The notes below the pieces were generated by a model. It did not search any database. It saw only the letters and a program-made list of their open reading frames with translations, and had not been told where the DNA came from. From positions 434,001 to 498,000 of the forward strand of contig NZ_SJKA01000007.1 in assembly GCF_004331435.1 (NCBI RefSeq): a DNA stretch of 64,000 nucleotides. The letters are read 5' to 3'. Source of the stretch: Kribbella sindirgiensis. Its GTDB lineage: Bacteria; Actinomycetota; Actinomycetes; Propionibacteriales; Kribbellaceae. The position numbers and the translations under genes were made by a program. This document shows positions 19,382 through 28,225 of the stretch, in pieces. Within the stretch, counting starts at the first letter, position 1; each line of letters begins with the position of its first letter.

Positions 19382-19410
19382 GACACACCTCTCCTTGCCT
19401 TCCGTGCAGA

Positions 19411-19429
19411 TGTCCTACATTTATATACT
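19411..19429. promoter_or_regulatory. -10 box and possible GntR site between MFS and gntR
   Basis: TATACT (19424-19429) sits seven bases before the gntR start codon. TGTCCTACA (19411-19419) is a short TGT-N3-ACA dyad of the kind FadR-type GntR proteins bind. The dyad is too short to be sure. Confidence 0.4.
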
Positions 19430-19436
19430 CTATGCC

Positions 19437-20120
19437 ATGGAGTCGAGTTCCTTGGTGCGGCAGGTGCCGCTCGTGCTGCAGGTCACGGAGCGCTTCCGCG
19501 CGCAGATCGAGTCCGGGGTGTGGCCGCGCGGGTCGCGGATCCCTGGTGAGAATCAGCTCGCGAGCGAGCTGGGGGTCAGCCGCGGCACGGTGCGGGAGGC
19601 GTTGCGTTCGCTGAGCCTGACCGGCCTGCTCGAGCCGCGCGTCGGCGACGGCACCTATGTGCGCGCGACCAATGAGATCAGCGGCGTACTTGTCCGGGAC
19701 GAGCTGTCAGCGTCGCTCACCCACGTCCTCGACGCGCGGGCCGGCATCGAGGCGGCAGCGGCCCGGCTGGCCGCTCAGTACGCCGATCCGGACAGCCTGA
19801 CGCCGCTCACCGACGCGCTCGACCGCCGCGGTGTCGCGCTTGCGGACGGTGACATGGACGCGTTCGTCGCCGCCGACACGGAGTTCCACCGCGGCGTCGT
19901 CGTCGCGAGCGGGAACCCGTTGTTGCTGCGGTTGTACGACGCCCTCGCCGAGGTGCTCGCCGCGTCGATCCACCAGACCGCGACGATCCCCGAGGACCAC
20001 CGGATCCTCGACGCGCACGTCGACGTACTGAACGCGATCCGGGCCGGTGATCCCGAGGCGGCGAGTCAGGCGTCGTACGCGCTGATCGAGTCCGTCAAGG
20101 TCGCGGGATCCGGCCAGTAG
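19437..20120 (+). CDS. GntR family regulator, FadR subfamily
   Basis: A 227-residue regulator with a winged-helix DNA-binding domain (residues 10-75, GSRIPGENQLASELGVSRGTVREALRSL) and an all-helical FCD effector domain with metal-binding histidines (EFHRGVV, HRILDAH). The ATG at 19437 lies seven bases after a TATACT box, so the message is probably leaderless. It is divergent from the CynX-like transporter. The last 55 bases overlap the convergent acetyltransferase gene. Confidence 0.92.
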   Translation: MESSSLVRQVPLVLQVTERFRAQIESGVWPRGSRIPGENQLASELGVSRGTVREALRSLSLTGLLEPRVGDGTYVRATNEISGVLVRDELSASLTHVLDARAGIEAAAARLAAQYADPDSLTPLTDALDRRGVALADGDMDAFVAADTEFHRGVVVASGNPLLLRLYDALAEVLAASIHQTATIPEDHRILDAHVDVLNAIRAGDPEAASQASYALIESVKVAGSGQ

Positions 20121-20626
20121 TACCTGAAGCAGGCGGGCCGGCCGTTGAGGCGGCGCGGTTCGCCACCCGGCGGCGGGACCTCTTTGCGCTCACCTTGGAT
20201 GCCGCCGCGCGCCTCGTAGAAGCCTTGGGCGGCGGTGTTCTGCTCGAGGACCCACAGGTAGATCCCCGAACCCGGCGACGCCTCCTGCAGCGCCTCGGCT
20301 GTCAACGCCAGGAGCTGCGTCCCGATGCCTTGCCGCTTGAGTGGCGCGCGGACATGCAGGTTGTCGACCAGCGCACCGAACTTCGGGTCCGCGTCGAGCA
20401 CCAGGTGCGAGAGTCCGACCAGTTGCCCGTCGTACTCCGCCACTGTCGTCCGCGTACCCTCCTGCGCGGCGAGCCGCTTGGCCCACATGCCGCCGAGATA
20501 CTCGGGCGACTCGTCGTCGAGGAAGGCGTCCGCGTAGGCACCCCGGTAGTGCCGCCGCCAGCTGTCCCCGTGCAGCTCCGCAACCGCCGCCGCGTCGTCC
20601 GCCCCAGCCACCCTGAAAGTCGTCAC
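20066..20626 (-). CDS. GNAT family N-acetyltransferase
   Basis: A 186-residue acetyltransferase with the acetyl-CoA loop RAPLKRQGIGTQLL and the terminal LEQNTAAQGFYEARGG segment typical of the fold. The substrate is unknown. It starts with GTG and overlaps the end of the gntR gene on the other strand by 55 bases. The last ~20 residues lie past the usual end of the domain. Confidence 0.88.
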   Translation of the reverse strand: MTTFRVAGADDAAAVAELHGDSWRRHYRGAYADAFLDDESPEYLGGMWAKRLAAQEGTRTTVAEYDGQLVGLSHLVLDADPKFGALVDNLHVRAPLKRQGIGTQLLALTAEALQEASPGSGIYLWVLEQNTAAQGFYEARGGIQGERKEVPPPGGEPRRLNGRPACFRYYWPDPATLTDSISAYDA

Positions 20627-20693
20627 CCAACGATTCGTACCACCCGCCGCTGCTCCGCCTCCGGTGTTGTCCAGTCGCTGGTACGGCCTGAGG

Positions 20694-21860
20694 TCAGTCG
20701 GCGACGCGGGTGTGGCTGCGGGTGCGGAGGACCGGCGCGAAGACGGCCAGGCCGGCCGCGAGGGCGGTGACGACGATGAACGAGATGGTCAGGTTGCTGG
20801 CCTGGGCGATGCCGCCGATGATCGACGGGGCGACCAGGCCGGAGGCGTACGTGATGGTGGCGACGCCGGCGATCGCATGGCTGGAGTTGCCCTCGGCGTG
20901 GCCCGCGGCGGCGAAGGCGAGCGGTACGACGACCGCGATGCCGACGCCGATCAGGCCGAAGCCGGCCATCGCGGCGATCGCGTTTGGCGCCAGGACGACG
21001 AGCAGACCGCCGAGCGCCGCGATCACGCCGCTCCAGCGCACCGTGCGGACGGCGCCGAACCGGTCGACGACCGCGTCGCCGGTGATCCGGGCGATCGCCA
21101 TCGTCAACGCGAACCCGGTCGTCGCGCCGGCCGCGACACCCGCTGAGCTGTCCAGGATGTCGCGCAGGTACACAGCCGACCAGTCCAGGCTGGCGCCCTC
21201 CGCGAACACCGCGCAGAACCCGACCGCCCCGATCAGCAACGCCGACTTCGGCGGCAGCGCGAACCGCGCCGGCGGCTCCTCGTCGTCCTCGGGATGGATG
21301 TTCAGCACGAACTGACACACCACCGCCCCGACGACGGTCAGTACGACGGCCGCGACCGCGTGGTGGACCTGCGCACTGAGACCGGCATGCGCCGCGACCG
21401 TCCCGACCGCGGAGCCGAGCAGCGCGCCCACACTCCACAGGCCGTGCAGTCCGGACATGATCGACTTCTTCAGCCGGTGCTCGACCTCCACGCCGAGCGC
21501 GTTCATCGCCACATCGGCCATCCCCGCCGTACCGCCGTAGATCAGCAGTGCGGCGCACAACGTCAGCAGGCCCGGGGCGAGCGACGGCAGGATCAGCGCG
21601 AGCGTCCAGAGCGCGAGCAATCCGCGCAGCGCGGTGCGGGTGCCGAGACGGTGACTGACCCGGGCGGCGAGCGGCATCATCAGCGCCGCGCCGAGCGCCG
21701 GGAACGCGAGCGCGAGGCCGAGCTGGCCGGCGGACACCCCCGCGTGCTCCTGGATCCAGGGCACCCGGGTCGCGAACGACCCGGTCACGGACCCGTGCAC
21801 GCAGAAGACCGCGGCGACGGCGTACCGCGACCGTTTGACGAGGAGGGTGTCATCAATCAC
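20694..21860 (-). CDS. MFS transporter, YbjJ/FucP-like (paralog 1)
   Basis: A 388-residue, twelve-helix major facilitator protein. Segments such as DVAMNALGVEVEHRLKK and LDWSAVYLRDIL line up with the transporter at 22671, so the two are paralogs on either side of a DeoR regulator. I chose the GTG at 21860: a TAGTGT box ends eight bases upstream, while the longer frame would start inside that box. The substrate is unknown, possibly a sugar or sugar-like drug. Confidence 0.87.
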   Translation of the reverse strand: MIDDTLLVKRSRYAVAAVFCVHGSVTGSFATRVPWIQEHAGVSAGQLGLALAFPALGAALMMPLAARVSHRLGTRTALRGLLALWTLALILPSLAPGLLTLCAALLIYGGTAGMADVAMNALGVEVEHRLKKSIMSGLHGLWSVGALLGSAVGTVAAHAGLSAQVHHAVAAVVLTVVGAVVCQFVLNIHPEDDEEPPARFALPPKSALLIGAVGFCAVFAEGASLDWSAVYLRDILDSSAGVAAGATTGFALTMAIARITGDAVVDRFGAVRTVRWSGVIAALGGLLVVLAPNAIAAMAGFGLIGVGIAVVVPLAFAAAGHAEGNSSHAIAGVATITYASGLVAPSIIGGIAQASNLTISFIVVTALAAGLAVFAPVLRTRSHTRVAD

Positions 21861-21863
21861 AAG

Positions 21864-21882
21864 CAAACACACTATCTGTTTG
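21864..21882. promoter_or_regulatory. Candidate DeoR operator overlapping the MFS -10 box
   Basis: CAAACA (21864-21869) and TGTTTG (21877-21882) form a perfect dyad with a seven-base spacer between divergent MFS and deoR genes. The likely -10 box of the MFS gene lies inside it, so binding would block that promoter. Confidence 0.6.
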
Positions 21883-21912
21883 AACGATCAGGCGGATGGT
21901 AGTTTTTTGCGC

Positions 21913-22674
21913 ATGAGAAGTGCGGAACGGCACCAAGTGATCGTAGAACGACTACGAGTCGTGGACCGAGTGTCGGTCCAGGAACTGGTCGAGGCGACCG
22001 AGGCCTCGGATATGACCGTCCGTCGCGACCTCGACTTCCTGGCGGCCCAGGGTGTTCTGAAGCGCATCCACGGCGGTGCGGTGTCCGCGATGCCGTCCGG
22101 TCTCGAGCCGCCGCACTCGCTGCGTGCCCAGGCCGCGGTCGCCGCCAAGCAGGCGATCGCCCGCGCCGCCGTCGAGCATCTTCGCGACGGCGAGACGATC
22201 GTGCTCGACAGCGGTACGACGGCCCTCGAGACCGCGAAGCTCCTGCACGACCGCGCGATGACGGTGATGCCGCTCTCGCTGCACGTCGCGCACGAGTTGG
22301 CCGACGCGCCGCGGATCCGGCTGCTGATGCCGGGCGGCGAGGCGCGCAAGGGGGAGCTGTCACTGGTCGGTCCGCTGACCGTTGCCTCGCTGCGGGCGCT
22401 GCGCTTCGACGCCGCCGTACTCAGCCCGTGCGCGTTCAGCCTCGACGCCGGGCTGACCGCCTTCGATCTCGGCGACGCGGAGGTCAAGCAGGAGGCGATG
22501 AACGTCGCCACCCGCACCATCGTGCTCGCCGACGGCGCCAAGTGGGACCGCGCCGCCCTCGCCTACGTCTGCCCCGCAGAACGCCCCGACCTGATCATCA
22601 CCGACGACTCTGCCCCCGAGGACCAACGAACCATGCTGACCCAACGCGGCGTACTGGTCGAGGTGGCAGGTTGA
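21913..22674 (+). CDS. DeoR family transcriptional regulator
   Basis: A 253-residue regulator with a DeoR winged helix (residues 3-57, VSVQELVEATEASDMTVRRDL) and a sugar-phosphate-sensing domain. The DSGTTALE and LADGAKW motifs are typical of that domain. The ATG lies seven bases after TAGTTT with no ribosome site, so the message may be leaderless. It lies between two paralogous MFS genes, one divergent and one co-transcribed, and probably controls both. Confidence 0.92.
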   Translation: MRSAERHQVIVERLRVVDRVSVQELVEATEASDMTVRRDLDFLAAQGVLKRIHGGAVSAMPSGLEPPHSLRAQAAVAAKQAIARAAVEHLRDGETIVLDSGTTALETAKLLHDRAMTVMPLSLHVAHELADAPRIRLLMPGGEARKGELSLVGPLTVASLRALRFDAAVLSPCAFSLDAGLTAFDLGDAEVKQEAMNVATRTIVLADGAKWDRAALAYVCPAERPDLIITDDSAPEDQRTMLTQRGVLVEVAG

Positions 22675-23852
22675 CCGCCACTGAACAGTTGCAGACCGCA
22701 CCACCCCGAGCCGCTCGTGTCGCCACCTGGTTGTACTTCGGGCTGAACGGGTTCGCCGTCGGGATGTGGGTCGTGCACATCCCGAGCATCGAGCAGAAGA
22801 CCGGGATCACGCACAGCACGCTCGGACTGCTCCTGCTGGTTCTCGGTGGCGCTGCCTTCCTCGGTATGCAGGTCGCCGGACCGCTCGTCGACAAACTCGG
22901 TCAACGCCGGCTCGTTCCGGCAGCCGGCATCCTGCTCGGCATCGCGCTCTTCGGCCCCGGACTGGCCACGAACTGGTGGACGCTCGGGCTCACGCTGATC
23001 CTCGTCGGCTTCGGCAACGGGTCGATCGACGTCGGGATGAACGCGCAGGCCGTCGTCGTCGAGCGCGGCTATCCGCGACCGATCATGGCCGCCTTCCACG
23101 CGATGTGGTCGATCGGCGGCGCGATCGCCGCGGTCATCGGTGCGGCCACGCTGCGCGCCGACGTACCGACCGAGGTCACGCTCGCCCTGTCCGGCCTGCT
23201 GTGCATCGCGATCGCGCTGGCCGCCAGCCGGTTCTTGCTGGAGGCAACGGTTCCCGACGAGGCGGACGCGGACGACGGTGCGCCGCGGGAGAAGCCGCCG
23301 GCGAAGCTGGTCTGGGCGCTCGGCGCGCTCGCGTTCGGGCTGATGCTGTCCGAGGGTGTGGCCAACGACTGGGCCGCGCTGCACTTCCGCGACATCCTCG
23401 GCACCTCGGTCAGTACGGCGGCCTTCGCCTACGGCGCGTTCGCGGTCGCGATGACCGTGGGACGGTTCCTCACCGACCGGGTCGCGGCCGTCGTCGGCCC
23501 GGCCGCGATCGTGCGCTGGGGCGCCGCGATGGCCGCGGTCGGTCTGACGCTCGTGATCGTCGTACCGTGGGTGCCCGTCGCGCTCGTCGGCTGGGCGATC
23601 TTCGGCCTCGGCCTCGCGGGCGGCGTACCGCAGCTGTTCACCGCCGCCGGCAACCTCGACCCGCGCTCGTCCGGCGCCCTGATGGCGCGCGTCGTCGGCC
23701 TCGGGTACGTCGGCCTGCTCGCGGGTCCCGCACTGATCGGGGGCCTCGCGCACTGGATGCCGCTGAACATCGCGTTCATCCTGCCGGTCGTGCTGTGCGT
23801 GCTGACCTTCTTCGGCGGCCCCATCCTCAAGCGCGCCCCAGCCAACCGCTGA
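22671..23852 (+). CDS. MFS transporter, YbjJ/FucP-like (paralog 2)
   Basis: A 393-residue twelve-helix transporter. IDVGMNAQAVVVERGYPRP and VANDWAALHFRDILG align with the same positions of the paralog at 20694-21860. I took the TTG at 22671, which overlaps the DeoR stop and follows GAGGTGG, so the two genes are translationally coupled. The stop codon is the first part of a long inverted repeat that separates it from the next, convergent gene. Confidence 0.87.
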   Translation: MTATEQLQTAPPRAARVATWLYFGLNGFAVGMWVVHIPSIEQKTGITHSTLGLLLLVLGGAAFLGMQVAGPLVDKLGQRRLVPAAGILLGIALFGPGLATNWWTLGLTLILVGFGNGSIDVGMNAQAVVVERGYPRPIMAAFHAMWSIGGAIAAVIGAATLRADVPTEVTLALSGLLCIAIALAASRFLLEATVPDEADADDGAPREKPPAKLVWALGALAFGLMLSEGVANDWAALHFRDILGTSVSTAAFAYGAFAVAMTVGRFLTDRVAAVVGPAAIVRWGAAMAAVGLTLVIVVPWVPVALVGWAIFGLGLAGGVPQLFTAAGNLDPRSSGALMARVVGLGYVGLLAGPALIGGLAHWMPLNIAFILPVVLCVLTFFGGPILKRAPANR

Positions 23853-23929
23853 TGGGTAAGCGTCCGAGATGCCGGGTTCGCCCACCAGATCCCGGGCGCC
23901 AACCCTGCATCTCGGACGTCAACCCATCA
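23850..23929. terminator. Long imperfect inverted repeat between converging genes
   Basis: Two 23-base arms (23850-23872 and 23907-23929) match except for one 3-base mismatch (AAG/TCA). They enclose a 34-base loop that can itself pair through CCGGG/CCCGG. The left arm begins with the TGA stop of the MFS gene. It is probably a bidirectional terminator. Confidence 0.7.
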
Positions 23930-23941
23930 GATGCAGGGAGG

Positions 23942-25048
23942 TCAGCGGGTGAGGGCTTGCTCGAGGTCGCTCCACAGGTCGCCGGGGTGCTCGATCCCGA
24001 CGGACAGCCGGATCAGGTCCTCGGGGATCGTCGGGGCCTCGATCGGCCAGCGGCGGCGGCGTTCCAGCATGGACTCGACGCCGCCGAGGCTGGTCGCGTG
24101 CACCCAGAGTTCGGTGCGCTCGCAGACCCGCTGGGCGCCGGCCGCGTCGCCGCCGAGCTCGAAGGCGAGGATCGCGCCGAAGCCGGACATCTGCGCCGCG
24201 GCCCGGTCGTGACCCGGATCGTCGAGCAGGCCGGGGTAGCGGACCCGGCTGACCCGCGGATGCGCGCGCAGCCGCTCGGCCAGGAACGCGGCGTTCGACT
24301 GGGCGCGTTCGAGGCGGAGGGCGAGCGTGCGCAGGCCGCGGAGCGCGAGCCAGGCCTCCATCGGGCCCGGGATCGCGCCGAGGCTGCGGCGGCGCAGATC
24401 GATCGCCGACCACAGGTCGTCGTCCGCGGTGACGACCGCGCCGAGGACGACGTCCGAGTGCCCGGCGATGAACTTGGTGGCCGAGTGCATCACGACATCC
24501 GCGCCGAGGCCGAGCGGCTGCTGGAGCAGGGGAGTCGCGAACGTGTTGTCGACGACGACGGTCGCGCCGGCGGCCCGGCCGGCCGCGGCGAGGGCCGGGA
24601 TGTCGGCGACCTCCATCGCGGGGTTCGTCGGTGACTCGATCCACAGCATGTCGGCGGTCGCGACCGCTCGGGCGGCTGCTTGGGTGTCGGCGATGTTCAC
24701 ACGCTCGACCTTGAGCCGGCCGGTGCCCGTCTGCTGGTCGAGCAGCGCGAGTACGCCGGAGTACGCGTGCTGCGGCGCGACCACCCGGCCGCCGACCGGG
24801 ACCAGGTCGATGACCGCCGCCGCGGCTGCCATTCCGGACGCGAACGTCAGCCCGCGCCCGCCCTCCAGCTCGCCGAGCGTTTCCTCGAGCGCGGTCCAGG
24901 CGTCGTTCCCGAACCGCCCGTAGCCGCGGTCCCCGCCGGCGACGTACGTCGAGCTGAACACCGGCGACCCGCCGAGCGGCGCATCCGGCACCCGCTCGGG
25001 CCGGCCCGCGTGCACGACGACGGTGGACGGATCGAGGTCAGGAGTCAT
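23942..25048 (-). CDS. Cys/Met metabolism PLP-dependent enzyme (cystathionine lyase/synthase type)
   Basis: A 368-residue fold-type-I PLP enzyme of the transsulfuration family. The lysine that binds the cofactor is Lys192 in HSATKFIAGHSD; VVVDNTFATP and the closing TSLGGVESM and LIRLSVGIE motifs are also present. The family includes cystathionine gamma-synthase, gamma-lyase and beta-lyase, which cannot be told apart by eye. It is somewhat shorter than the ~390 residues usual for MetB. It stands alone, with the TetR gene 43 bases upstream on the same strand. Confidence 0.9.
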   Translation of the reverse strand: MTPDLDPSTVVVHAGRPERVPDAPLGGSPVFSSTYVAGGDRGYGRFGNDAWTALEETLGELEGGRGLTFASGMAAAAAVIDLVPVGGRVVAPQHAYSGVLALLDQQTGTGRLKVERVNIADTQAAARAVATADMLWIESPTNPAMEVADIPALAAAGRAAGATVVVDNTFATPLLQQPLGLGADVVMHSATKFIAGHSDVVLGAVVTADDDLWSAIDLRRRSLGAIPGPMEAWLALRGLRTLALRLERAQSNAAFLAERLRAHPRVSRVRYPGLLDDPGHDRAAAQMSGFGAILAFELGGDAAGAQRVCERTELWVHATSLGGVESMLERRRRWPIEAPTIPEDLIRLSVGIEHPGDLWSDLEQALTR

Positions 25049-25091
25049 GCCCCGAATTGTCCCTGCCCGTTCGGGGGTGGCAGCGGGTGGG

Positions 25092-25700
25092 TCAGGCGTC
25101 GTGGGTGCCGGGCAGGGGGACGCCGCCGCTGGACAGCAGGCGCATCGCCTGACGGGCCAGGGTCTTCGCGTCGACTGTGCCCGGATGGTCCACCCAGACG
25201 CGCACGACGTTCTCGATGACGTTCATCGCGATCCCCGCGGACAGCGCCGCGACGAACTCGAGGTTACGCAGGTCGTCGCCGGGCAACCGGCGGATCAGCA
25301 CGTCGGCCAGGTCGTTGCGGAACCGCCAGATCAGCTCGTTGAGATGAGCGCTCACCGAACCGTTCTGCTCCGCGAGGTCGAAGACCGCGCGGACCCGGTC
25401 CGGGTTGGCCTCGAGTTGCTCGAGGACCCGCTCGATGACCGCCCGCAGCCCGTCCGGCAACTCCATGGAGGGCTGCTGGTGGAACCAGTCGACCGCGTCC
25501 GCCAGGCAGTCGTCGACGAACTCGAGGACCAGCCCCTCCTTGGTCGGGAAGTACCGGTACAGCGTGCTCGGCCCGACCTCGGCCGCCGCCGCGATCTGCT
25601 CGACCGTCGTCCGGCCGAACCCGTTGTCGCTGAACAGCTCGAACGCCTTGTCCGCGATCAGCCGGCGGGTCCGCTCCCGCTTCACCTCGCGCAGTCCCAT
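25092..25700 (-). CDS. TetR family transcriptional regulator
   Basis: A 202-residue repressor with an N-terminal helix-turn-helix (about residues 10-55, TTVEQIAAAAEVGPSTLYRYFPTKEGL) and a variable ligand domain. The ATG at 25700 is chosen for its GGAGG ribosome site five bases upstream; two earlier codons are in frame. It is divergent from a cytochrome P450 gene and a 15-base palindrome lies between them, so it most likely represses the P450. Confidence 0.93.
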   Translation of the reverse strand: MGLREVKRERTRRLIADKAFELFSDNGFGRTTVEQIAAAAEVGPSTLYRYFPTKEGLVLEFVDDCLADAVDWFHQQPSMELPDGLRAVIERVLEQLEANPDRVRAVFDLAEQNGSVSAHLNELIWRFRNDLADVLIRRLPGDDLRNLEFVAALSAGIAMNVIENVVRVWVDHPGTVDAKTLARQAMRLLSSGGVPLPGTHDA

Positions 25701-25772
25701 CAGCACCTCCGCGGGCAGGGTATCGCCTCCGACGCGCCGCAGCCCTGTTCCTCATCGGAAGTGTCAGCCATA

Positions 25773-25787
25773 TGGTAGTCACTACCA
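25773..25787. promoter_or_regulatory. Candidate TetR operator
   Basis: TGGTAGT and ACTACCA form a perfect 15-base palindrome around a single C, in the gap between divergent tetR and P450 genes and 22 bases before the P450 start. Confidence 0.7.
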
Positions 25788-25809
25788 AAATCCTAGGAGA
25801 GGGCGCCCG

Positions 25810-27027
25810 ATGACCGAGAGTTTCCCCGTCCGCAGGCCGTCCGGTTGCCCCTTCGACCCGGCGCGGGAGTACGCCGCGTACCGCCGTACCGAGGCGCCCG
25901 CGAAGGTGTCCACACCGGCCGGCGTCGACGCGTACGTGATCAGCCGGTACGACGACGTCCGCACCTTGCTCCGGGACAGCCGGCTGAGTTCGCGGCTGGC
26001 GCCGTCCGATCACGTCGTACCGGACGCGGATCTGGACCGGGAGGCGGAGTCGGGGTCGATCCTGCAGGTGGACGGGGCGGCGCACAAACGATTGCGCAGG
26101 ATGCTGGCGACCGAGTTCGCGGTCAAGCGGATGGAGGCGATGCGGCCGCGGATCGCCGAGATGATCGAGGCACGGATCGACGCGATGCTGGCCGCCGGCG
26201 GGCCGGTGGACCTGGTCCAGGAGTTCGCGTTGCCGATCCCGTCGCTGGTGATCTGCGAACTGCTCGGCGTTCCGTACGAGGACCGCGACGAGTTCCAGGA
26301 GCGCAGCGCCCTGCTCGTCCGGGTGGACGGGTGGACCGACGAGATCGGCCGGGCCAGTGACGAGCTGAACCAGTACATCGTCGGGTTGGTGCTGGCGAAG
26401 CAGGCGCATCGCGAGGACGACCTGCTGTCCCGGCTCATCACCCGCGGCGAGGAACTCGGTACGCCGTTGAGCCTGGAGGAGCTGGTGACGGTCGGGGTCA
26501 CGCTGCTGATCGCGGGCCACGAGACGACCGCGAACATGATCGCGCTCAGCACGCTAGCGCTGCTAGCGAATCCAACGCAGCTCGATGCGCTGCGGGCCGA
26601 TCCATCGCTCGCACCGGCCGCGGTCGAAGAGCTGTTGCGGTACCTGTCCGTGGTGCACTTCGGGCTGTTCCGGTACGTCACCGACGACCTGCCCGTAGGT
26701 CCGCTGACGATCGACGCCGGCGGTTACCTGATCGCGGCGCTGTCCTCGGCCAACCGCGACGAGAGCGTGTTCCCGGACCCGGACCGGCTGGATCTGGAAC
26801 GGGACGCCGCGGCGCACGTGGCCTTCGGGTTCGGGCCGCACCAGTGCATCGGCCAGCAGCTCGCGCGGGTCGAACTGCAGGAGGTGTTCACGCGGTTGTT
26901 CGCCCGCATTCCGACGCTGCGACTCGCCGTACCGTTCGAGGAGATCGACTACAGAGACAACACGCTCGTGTACGGAGTGACAGCGTTGCCAGTCACCTGG
27001 GACGGGTCGCTACCTACTGCGATCTGA
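25810..27027 (+). CDS. Cytochrome P450
   Basis: A soluble 405-residue bacterial P450. The oxygen-binding I-helix motif AGHETT is at residues 235-240, the K-helix follows in EELLRYLS, and the haem thiolate is Cys346 in FGFGPHQCIGQ. The ATG at 25810 has AGGAGAGGG upstream. No ferredoxin or reductase is nearby, so electrons must come from elsewhere. The K-helix reads EELLRY, as in CYP105/CYP107-like enzymes. It lies opposite a TetR repressor, which suggests induction by the substrate. Confidence 0.95.
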   Translation: MTESFPVRRPSGCPFDPAREYAAYRRTEAPAKVSTPAGVDAYVISRYDDVRTLLRDSRLSSRLAPSDHVVPDADLDREAESGSILQVDGAAHKRLRRMLATEFAVKRMEAMRPRIAEMIEARIDAMLAAGGPVDLVQEFALPIPSLVICELLGVPYEDRDEFQERSALLVRVDGWTDEIGRASDELNQYIVGLVLAKQAHREDDLLSRLITRGEELGTPLSLEELVTVGVTLLIAGHETTANMIALSTLALLANPTQLDALRADPSLAPAAVEELLRYLSVVHFGLFRYVTDDLPVGPLTIDAGGYLIAALSSANRDESVFPDPDRLDLERDAAAHVAFGFGPHQCIGQQLARVELQEVFTRLFARIPTLRLAVPFEEIDYRDNTLVYGVTALPVTWDGSLPTAI

Positions 27028-27028
27028 A

Positions 27029-27046
27029 GGGTTCTTAACCGAACCC
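27029..27046 (+). terminator. Short stem-loop after the P450 gene
   Basis: GGGTTC and GAACCC pair around a six-base loop directly after the stop codon. The stem is short and the function uncertain. Confidence 0.35.
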
Positions 27047-27085
27047 CGGTCGGAACCTGATCTCGGGGCCGCTACAGTCGAGCCG

Positions 27086-28216
27086 GTGAGTGAGTACCCA
27101 GAGAGTCAGCGGAAGCCCCGTGTCGCGGTCGTGTTCGGCGGTCGGTCGAGCGAGCACGCCATCTCGTGCGTGACCGCCGCGAACGTCCTGCAGGTGATCG
27201 ACCGGGACAAGTACGACGTGGTTCCGGTCGGTATCAGTACCAGCGGGCACTGGGTGCTCGAGAGCGGTGACCCCGAGCGGCTGTCGATCACCGACGGCAA
27301 GCTTCCCGAGGTGGACGTGACCGCGATGCCGGTGCTGTTCGGCGCGAACCGCGAACTCGTGGTCAGCGAACCCGACCAGGTGCCGAGCACGCTCGGCGAG
27401 GTCGACGTGGTCTTCCCGCTGCTGCACGGCCCGTGGGGTGAGGACGGCACCATCCAGGGCCTGCTCGAGATGTCCGACATCCGGTACGTCGGCTCCGGCG
27501 TCCTCGCCAGTGCCGTCGGCATGGACAAGCACTACATGAAGGTCGTGTTCCAGGCCGCCGGCCTCGAGGTCACGCCGTACGTCGTGATCCGCGACCGCGA
27601 CTGGATGCGGGACGCCGACGCCTGCCGCGCGGCGGTGAACGCGCTCGGCTACCCGGTGTTCGTGAAACCGGCCCGCGGCGGGTCGAGCCTCGGGATCAGC
27701 AAGGTGAACAGCCTGGACGAGCTCGACGAGGCGGTCGCGGTGGCGCGGGCGCACGACCCGAAGGTGATCGTCGAGGCGTCGGCGAAGAGCCCGCGGGAGA
27801 TCGAGGTCGGGGTCCTCGGCGGCCTCGGCGGCGGCAACCCGGAGGTCAGCGTCTGCGGCGAGATCGAGGTCTCCGGCGGCGGGCACGACTTCTACGACTT
27901 CGAGACCAAGTACCTGCCGGAGGGTGAGGAGTACACGGCGCTCTCGGTGCCGGCCGACCTGCCTTCGGAGATCGCGGACGAGGTCCGCGCGAAGGCCCTG
28001 ATCGCATTCGACGCGATCGAGGCCGAGGGGCTGGCGCGGGTCGACTTCTTCCTGGACGCCGACCACCGCGTGATCATCAACGAGATCAACACGATGCCCG
28101 GGTTCACGCCGACCAGCATGTTCCCGCGGCTGTGGGCGGCCGCCGGCAAGGACTACGCGGCCCTCGTCGAGCACCTCCTGCAGCTGGCCATGACCAGGCC
28201 CACCGGCCTTCGCTGA
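27086..28216 (+). CDS. ddl: D-alanine--D-alanine ligase
   Basis: Joins two D-alanines for peptidoglycan precursors in the cytoplasm, using ATP. The 376-residue protein opens with VAVVFGGRSSEHAIS, and the ATP-grasp domain shows VFVKPARGGSSLGISKV and the metal-binding INEINTMPGFTPTSM. It is full length. The GTG start has no ribosome site, but TACAGT ends seven bases upstream, so the message is probably leaderless. In related actinomycetes ddl directly neighbours gpsA and the DUF3515 gene; here accessory genes separate them on both sides. Confidence 0.97.
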   Translation: MSEYPESQRKPRVAVVFGGRSSEHAISCVTAANVLQVIDRDKYDVVPVGISTSGHWVLESGDPERLSITDGKLPEVDVTAMPVLFGANRELVVSEPDQVPSTLGEVDVVFPLLHGPWGEDGTIQGLLEMSDIRYVGSGVLASAVGMDKHYMKVVFQAAGLEVTPYVVIRDRDWMRDADACRAAVNALGYPVFVKPARGGSSLGISKVNSLDELDEAVAVARAHDPKVIVEASAKSPREIEVGVLGGLGGGNPEVSVCGEIEVSGGGHDFYDFETKYLPEGEEYTALSVPADLPSEIADEVRAKALIAFDAIEAEGLARVDFFLDADHRVIINEINTMPGFTPTSMFPRLWAAAGKDYAALVEHLLQLAMTRPTGLR

Positions 28217-28225
28217 CCGCAGCGG

